From positions 1 to 5,317 of the forward strand of contig JAICUS010000434.1 in assembly GCA_025935735.1 (NCBI GenBank): a DNA stretch of 5,317 bases. The letters run 5' to 3'. Under the pieces are notes generated by a model, which was given only the letters and a program-made list of their open reading frames with translations, was not told the origin of the DNA and did not search any database. Shown here one piece after another: positions 1-5,317 of this stretch. The position numbers were made by a program, and so were the translations under genes. Source of the DNA: Solirubrobacteraceae bacterium (GTDB lineage: Bacteria; Actinomycetota; Thermoleophilia; Solirubrobacterales; Solirubrobacteraceae). How positions within the stretch are numbered: the stretch's first letter is position 1; each line of letters begins with the position of its first letter.

Positions 1-1422
1 CTGGATCGTCTCCCGGGCCACGCCGACGGGGCCGCTGGGGCCCTGCGCGCGGATCTCGAGGTGGTAGCGCCCGCGGCGGGCGGGGTCCCACGCCACCTCG
101 TGCGCGCCGCGCGGAAGCCACAGGCTGCGTGTCAGCGAGACGCCCTTCTTGCTCCACACGCGCACCTGGACCGTGGAGACCTTCGACAGCGTGAACCGCA
201 GCTCGGCCGTGCGGTCGGGCGGCGGGTGGCGCAGCGGGGCGACGCCGATCCGCGTCGGCTCGCGCTCGTAGCGGGCGAAGCGCGCGCCGGTGCGGCAGTA
301 GACGTCCGCCCGGACGCGGTCGCACAGCCCGTCGAGGAACTGCACCATCAGCGCGTGGTAGGAGAGCGTCGCCTCGGCGCCGCCGGCCGAGTACAGCGAC
401 CAGGCGCCGGTGTCGAACCCGGCCACCTCGGCACGGGCCGTGCGCTCGCCCGCCCGGAACAGCCGTGCGGCCCGGGCCGAGTGGGTCAGCGTGGCGACGT
501 CGCTGAGCCCGATCAGCGCCTGCAGCTCGCCGTTGAGCACGTGGTAGCCGGGCGCGAACGAATAGAGGACGTAGTGGGTGCCGGAGGCCACGCCGGCGGG
601 CGCGGGCCACTCGAACGCGCCCAGCGCCCGCAGCGCGGCGCGCTTGAAGCGGGGCGCGCCGAGCACGTCGTAGCCGCGGGCGAGCGCCTGCATCGCGGTG
701 GCCTGCGTCATCGCGCTCACCCACGGCGGCGTGCCCTGCGCGTAGGGGAAGTAGTACTCCCAGGCGAGGAAGCCGTCCCGCTGCGCCCCGAGCCGCGTCA
801 ATAGATCGAGCGCGCGGGCGAGCCGGCGGCGCGGGCAGCGCGAGCGCTGGCAGCGCTTCGCGATCGCGTTGACCCGGCCCCAGCTGGCCAGCGGCTGGAG
901 CTGCATCCCGTGGCCGGGGTAGTACTGGAGGACCGCGGTGGCGCCGGTGCGGAAGTGGGGCGCGGGCAGCGGCGCGGTCGCCCAGAAGCGGGTGTTCGCG
1001 CGCAGGGTGAGAAAGCTCGCCGGGATGCGGCTCGGGGTGAGCGCGTGAACGGCGGCGAGGCCCGCGACGCCGGCGACGACCGCCGACAGCTCGGCCTGCC
1101 GCACGCCGGTCAGCCGCGCCGTCATGGCGTGCGCGTCCGCCCAGGCCCGCCGGTCGCGCCGCTCCTGCGCCCGGGTGAGCCGCCCGGTGAGCCGCGCGAA
1201 GCGCAGCGCGCCCGGCACGCTGGTCGAGTTCCGCACACCGGCGATCGCTCGGGCCAGCGCCCGCTCCCGGGCCCGCTCGCGGGCGGCCAGCGCGCCGAAT
1301 GTGGCGGCGTGCCCGGCCCGGGGCGGCGGCGGCGGGCCGTTGCGCGGCGGGGGCACGGACGGGTGCGCGCCGCCGCAGCCCGCCAGCGCGGCGAGGGCGA
1401 GCACGGCGCACAGCCTCTTCAC
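1..1422 (-). CDS. D-glucuronyl C5-epimerase-like lipoprotein (3' end outside window)
   Basis: Probably inverts C5 of glucuronate units (to iduronate) in a polysaccharide at the cell surface; the bacterial substrate is unknown. I translated 474 uninterrupted codons from the GTG at 1422 down to position 1; no stop is reached. Residues 1-16 form a lipoprotein signal: K2-R3, a hydrophobic core, lipobox LAGC with acceptor Cys16. A proline-rich linker (21-35) and a helical Arg/Ala-rich stretch (40-125) follow. The catalytic-type domain (about 160-385) has YYPGHGMQLQPLA (167-179), WEYYFPYAQGTPPWVS (221-236), LNGELQALIGL (296-306), FDTGAWSLY (336-344) and SYHAL (354-358), matching blocks of animal heparan sulfate epimerase. 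Tyr287, Tyr344 and Tyr355 align with its catalytic tyrosines. Cys191/Cys196 and Cys367/Cys376 could form disulfides. Residues 404-474 look like a FlgD-type Ig-like beta domain. The GTG was chosen because it gives the lipoprotein signal; its ribosome binding site is weak. The family call is firm, the exact reaction is inferred. Confidence 0.85.
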   Translation of the reverse strand, partial: MKRLCAVLALAALAGCGGAHPSVPPPRNGPPPPPRAGHAATFGALAARERARERALARAIAGVRNSTSVPGALRFARLTGRLTRAQERRDRRAWADAHAMTARLTGVRQAELSAVVAGVAGLAAVHALTPSRIPASFLTLRANTRFWATAPLPAPHFRTGATAVLQYYPGHGMQLQPLASWGRVNAIAKRCQRSRCPRRRLARALDLLTRLGAQRDGFLAWEYYFPYAQGTPPWVSAMTQATAMQALARGYDVLGAPRFKRAALRALGAFEWPAPAGVASGTHYVLYSFAPGYHVLNGELQALIGLSDVATLTHSARAARLFRAGERTARAEVAGFDTGAWSLYSAGGAEATLSYHALMVQFLDGLCDRVRADVYCRTGARFARYEREPTRIGVAPLRHPPPDRTAELRFTLSKVSTVQVRVWSKKGVSLTRSLWLPRGAHEVAWDPARRGRYHLEIRAQGPSGPVGVARETIQ

Positions 1423-1470
1423 GGTTCCACGATGCCAGCGCGACCGTGGCGCGGCACTGGCCGAATGGCC

Positions 1471-1476
1471 TACATT
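1471..1476 (+). promoter_or_regulatory. Putative -10 element of the acyl-CoA synthetase gene
   Basis: TACATT fits the TANNNT form of a housekeeping sigma -10 box and is an AT-rich island in a GC-rich 84-bp divergent spacer. It would start transcription near 1483, just ahead of the AGGAGG, giving a leader of roughly 25 bases. No convincing -35 hexamer lies 16-18 bases upstream, and no comparable -10 is seen for the divergent lipoprotein gene, so this is a modest call. Confidence 0.4.
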
Positions 1477-1490
1477 TGGACGGTCCCGAG

Positions 1491-1496
1491 AGGAGG
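1491..1496 (+). promoter_or_regulatory. Strong ribosome binding site fixing the ligase start
   Basis: A perfect AGGAGG lies 10 bases before the ATG at 1507. It decides the start: the reading frame remains open far upstream, but that stretch is antisense to the lipoprotein gene, and the next in-frame ATG (1519) is 22 bases from the AGGAGG. Confidence 0.85.
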
Positions 1497-1506
1497 ATTC
1501 GCCGCC

Positions 1507-5153
<3,647 letters not shown>

Positions 5154-5163
5154 TATCTGGCGT

Positions 5164-5168
5164 CTCCC
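5164..5168 (-). promoter_or_regulatory. Ribosome binding site of the clp gene
   Basis: On the minus strand GGGAG lies 10 bases ahead of the GTG at 5153. With the in-frame TGA at 5175-5177 and no other start codon in between, it fixes the translation start that includes the zinc-finger cysteines. Confidence 0.75.
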
Positions 5169-5170
5169 AA

Positions 5171-5195
5171 AATCTCAGTGTGGGCCACTAAGATT
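5171..5195. promoter_or_regulatory. 25-bp inverted repeat, candidate operator of the clp gene
   Basis: Arms AATCTCAGTG (5171-5180) and CACTAAGATT (5186-5195) are reverse complements at 9 of 10 positions around the spacer TGGGC. The repeat begins 18 bases upstream of the clp start codon and stands out as AT-richer than its surroundings. Its inner AGT-N7-ACT spacing equals that of the HspR site (HAIR, CTTGAGT-N7-ACTCAAG, from memory), but the outer bases differ at 4 or fewer matches beyond the core, so the regulator is not identified. It does not resemble CIRCE or the CtsR heptad repeat. Most likely a repressor site over the clp promoter; an RNA hairpin in the leader is the alternative. Confidence 0.6.
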
Positions 5196-5196
5196 A
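5191..5196 (-). promoter_or_regulatory. Putative -10 element of the clp gene
   Basis: On the minus strand TAATCT fits TANNNT and overlaps the outer end of the inverted repeat, so a protein bound there would block RNA polymerase. Transcription would begin near 5184, giving a leader of about 30 bases. The only -35-like hexamer, TTGCGC (5216 to 5211), is 14 bases away, shorter than the usual 16-18, so either the -35 is weak or the true promoter is shifted. Confidence 0.4.
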
Positions 5197-5204
5197 GCGA
5201 GTAG

Positions 5205-5216
5205 TTGCGCGCGCAA
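5205..5216. repeat. 12-bp perfect palindrome between divergent genes
   Basis: TTGCGC followed directly by GCGCAA is a perfect palindrome in the 105-bp spacer between the clp gene and the gene starting at 5259. Each half resembles a -35 hexamer on one strand; it may also be a protein-binding site. The CG-rich core makes chance occurrence plausible in such a genome. Confidence 0.4.
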
Positions 5217-5244
5217 TGTGATGCCGGACACACGCCGATTGCGC

Positions 5245-5250
5245 TAGGTT
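5245..5250 (+). promoter_or_regulatory. Putative -10 element, possibly for a leaderless transcript
   Basis: TAGGTT fits TANNNT and ends 8 bases before the ATG at 5259, so transcription could begin at or next to the start codon. Leaderless messages are common in actinobacteria. No good -35 is seen at the expected distance (5222-5227 reads TGCCGG), and no ribosome binding site is evident. Confidence 0.3.
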
Positions 5251-5258
5251 CACGGCTC

Positions 5259-5317
5259 ATGGCCGTCCCCCGCCTGCGCGCACCCTCCGTCCAGCCCGGC
5301 GGGTCGTTGCGCCAGGC
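5259..5317 (+). CDS. Start of an unidentified gene (3' part outside window)
   Basis: From ATG at 5259 the frame stays open to the window edge, giving about 20 residues beginning MAVPRLRAPSVQPGG, a basic, proline- and glycine-containing start without a recognisable domain or clear signal peptide. An in-frame TAG at 5202-5204 limits any extension upstream; the only other start-like codon is TTG at 5205. The case rests on the open frame and the TAGGTT element just upstream. It would be divergent from the clp gene and share its regulatory spacer. The product cannot be named from so few residues. Confidence 0.4.
   Translation, partial: MAVPRLRAPSVQPGGSLRQ

Noticed and set aside
61..804. A 247-codon plus-strand open frame.
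   Set aside because: It mirrors the minus-strand epimerase coding sequence, which has recognisable conserved blocks, whereas this product is Arg/Ala/Gly-rich with none.
1330..1360. GC-rich repeat-like run near the start of the epimerase gene.
   Set aside because: It simply encodes the proline-rich linker behind the lipidated cysteine and is not a separate repeat element.
910..1506. In-frame upstream extension of the acyl-CoA synthetase.
   Set aside because: The extension is antisense to the epimerase gene and has no family similarity; the AGGAGG at 1491-1496 and the family-typical N-terminus support ATG 1507.
5171..5195. CIRCE or CtsR operator as an explanation of the inverted repeat.
   Set aside because: CIRCE needs TTAGCACTC-N9-GAGTGCTAA and CtsR a direct heptad repeat of GGTCAAA type; neither pattern is present.
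5216..5247. Small frames starting at ATG 5216 and GTG 5218/ATG 5221.
   Set aside because: The first stops immediately (ATG TGA) and the second after eight or nine codons at TAG 5245-5247; no ribosome binding site supports either.

Overview
This window comes from a very GC-rich genome and was read without database access. The dense packing, GTG starts, GC-rich codon third positions and a glucuronyl C5-epimerase-like lipoprotein of a type known to me from high-GC Gram-positives suggest an actinobacterium, perhaps a soil Thermoleophilia/Solirubrobacterales-type organism. The phylum is a moderately confident inference and the order is a guess.

Layout. (1) Positions 1-1422, minus strand: a secreted lipoprotein with a D-glucuronyl C5-epimerase C-terminal-type catalytic domain followed by a beta-rich, FlgD-Ig-like tail; its 3' end lies beyond position 1. 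(2) Positions 1423-1506: an 84-bp divergent intergenic region with a likely -10 element and a strong ribosome binding site for the next gene. (3) Positions 1507-3126, plus strand: a complete 539-residue fatty-acyl-CoA synthetase of the AMP-forming (ANL) superfamily. (4) Positions 3123-5153, minus strand: a complete 676-residue two-domain AAA+ Clp unfoldase. It has an N-terminal four-cysteine zinc-finger-like motif instead of the usual Clp N-domain, a short UVR-like middle segment and a ClpP-docking-type IGF loop, an architecture closest to ClpE. (5) Positions 5154-5258: a short regulatory region with a 25-bp inverted repeat and a separate 12-bp perfect palindrome. (6) Positions 5259-5317, plus strand: the likely first 20 codons of a further gene.

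How the parts fit. The genes do not form one operon: 1/3 and 4/6 are divergent pairs and 3/4 are convergent. The convergent pair shares a CTAG tetranucleotide that supplies both stop codons, and an 11-bp perfect hairpin just inside the 3' end of the ligase gene is well placed to terminate clp transcription. The functions look independent: cell-surface polysaccharide modification, fatty acid activation, and protein quality control. The most informative points are the ClpE-like protein with an operator-like repeat over its putative promoter, the terminator buried in the opposing gene, and the bacterial epimerase that keeps all three catalytic-type tyrosines. No RNA gene, CRISPR array, insertion sequence or prophage feature was seen.
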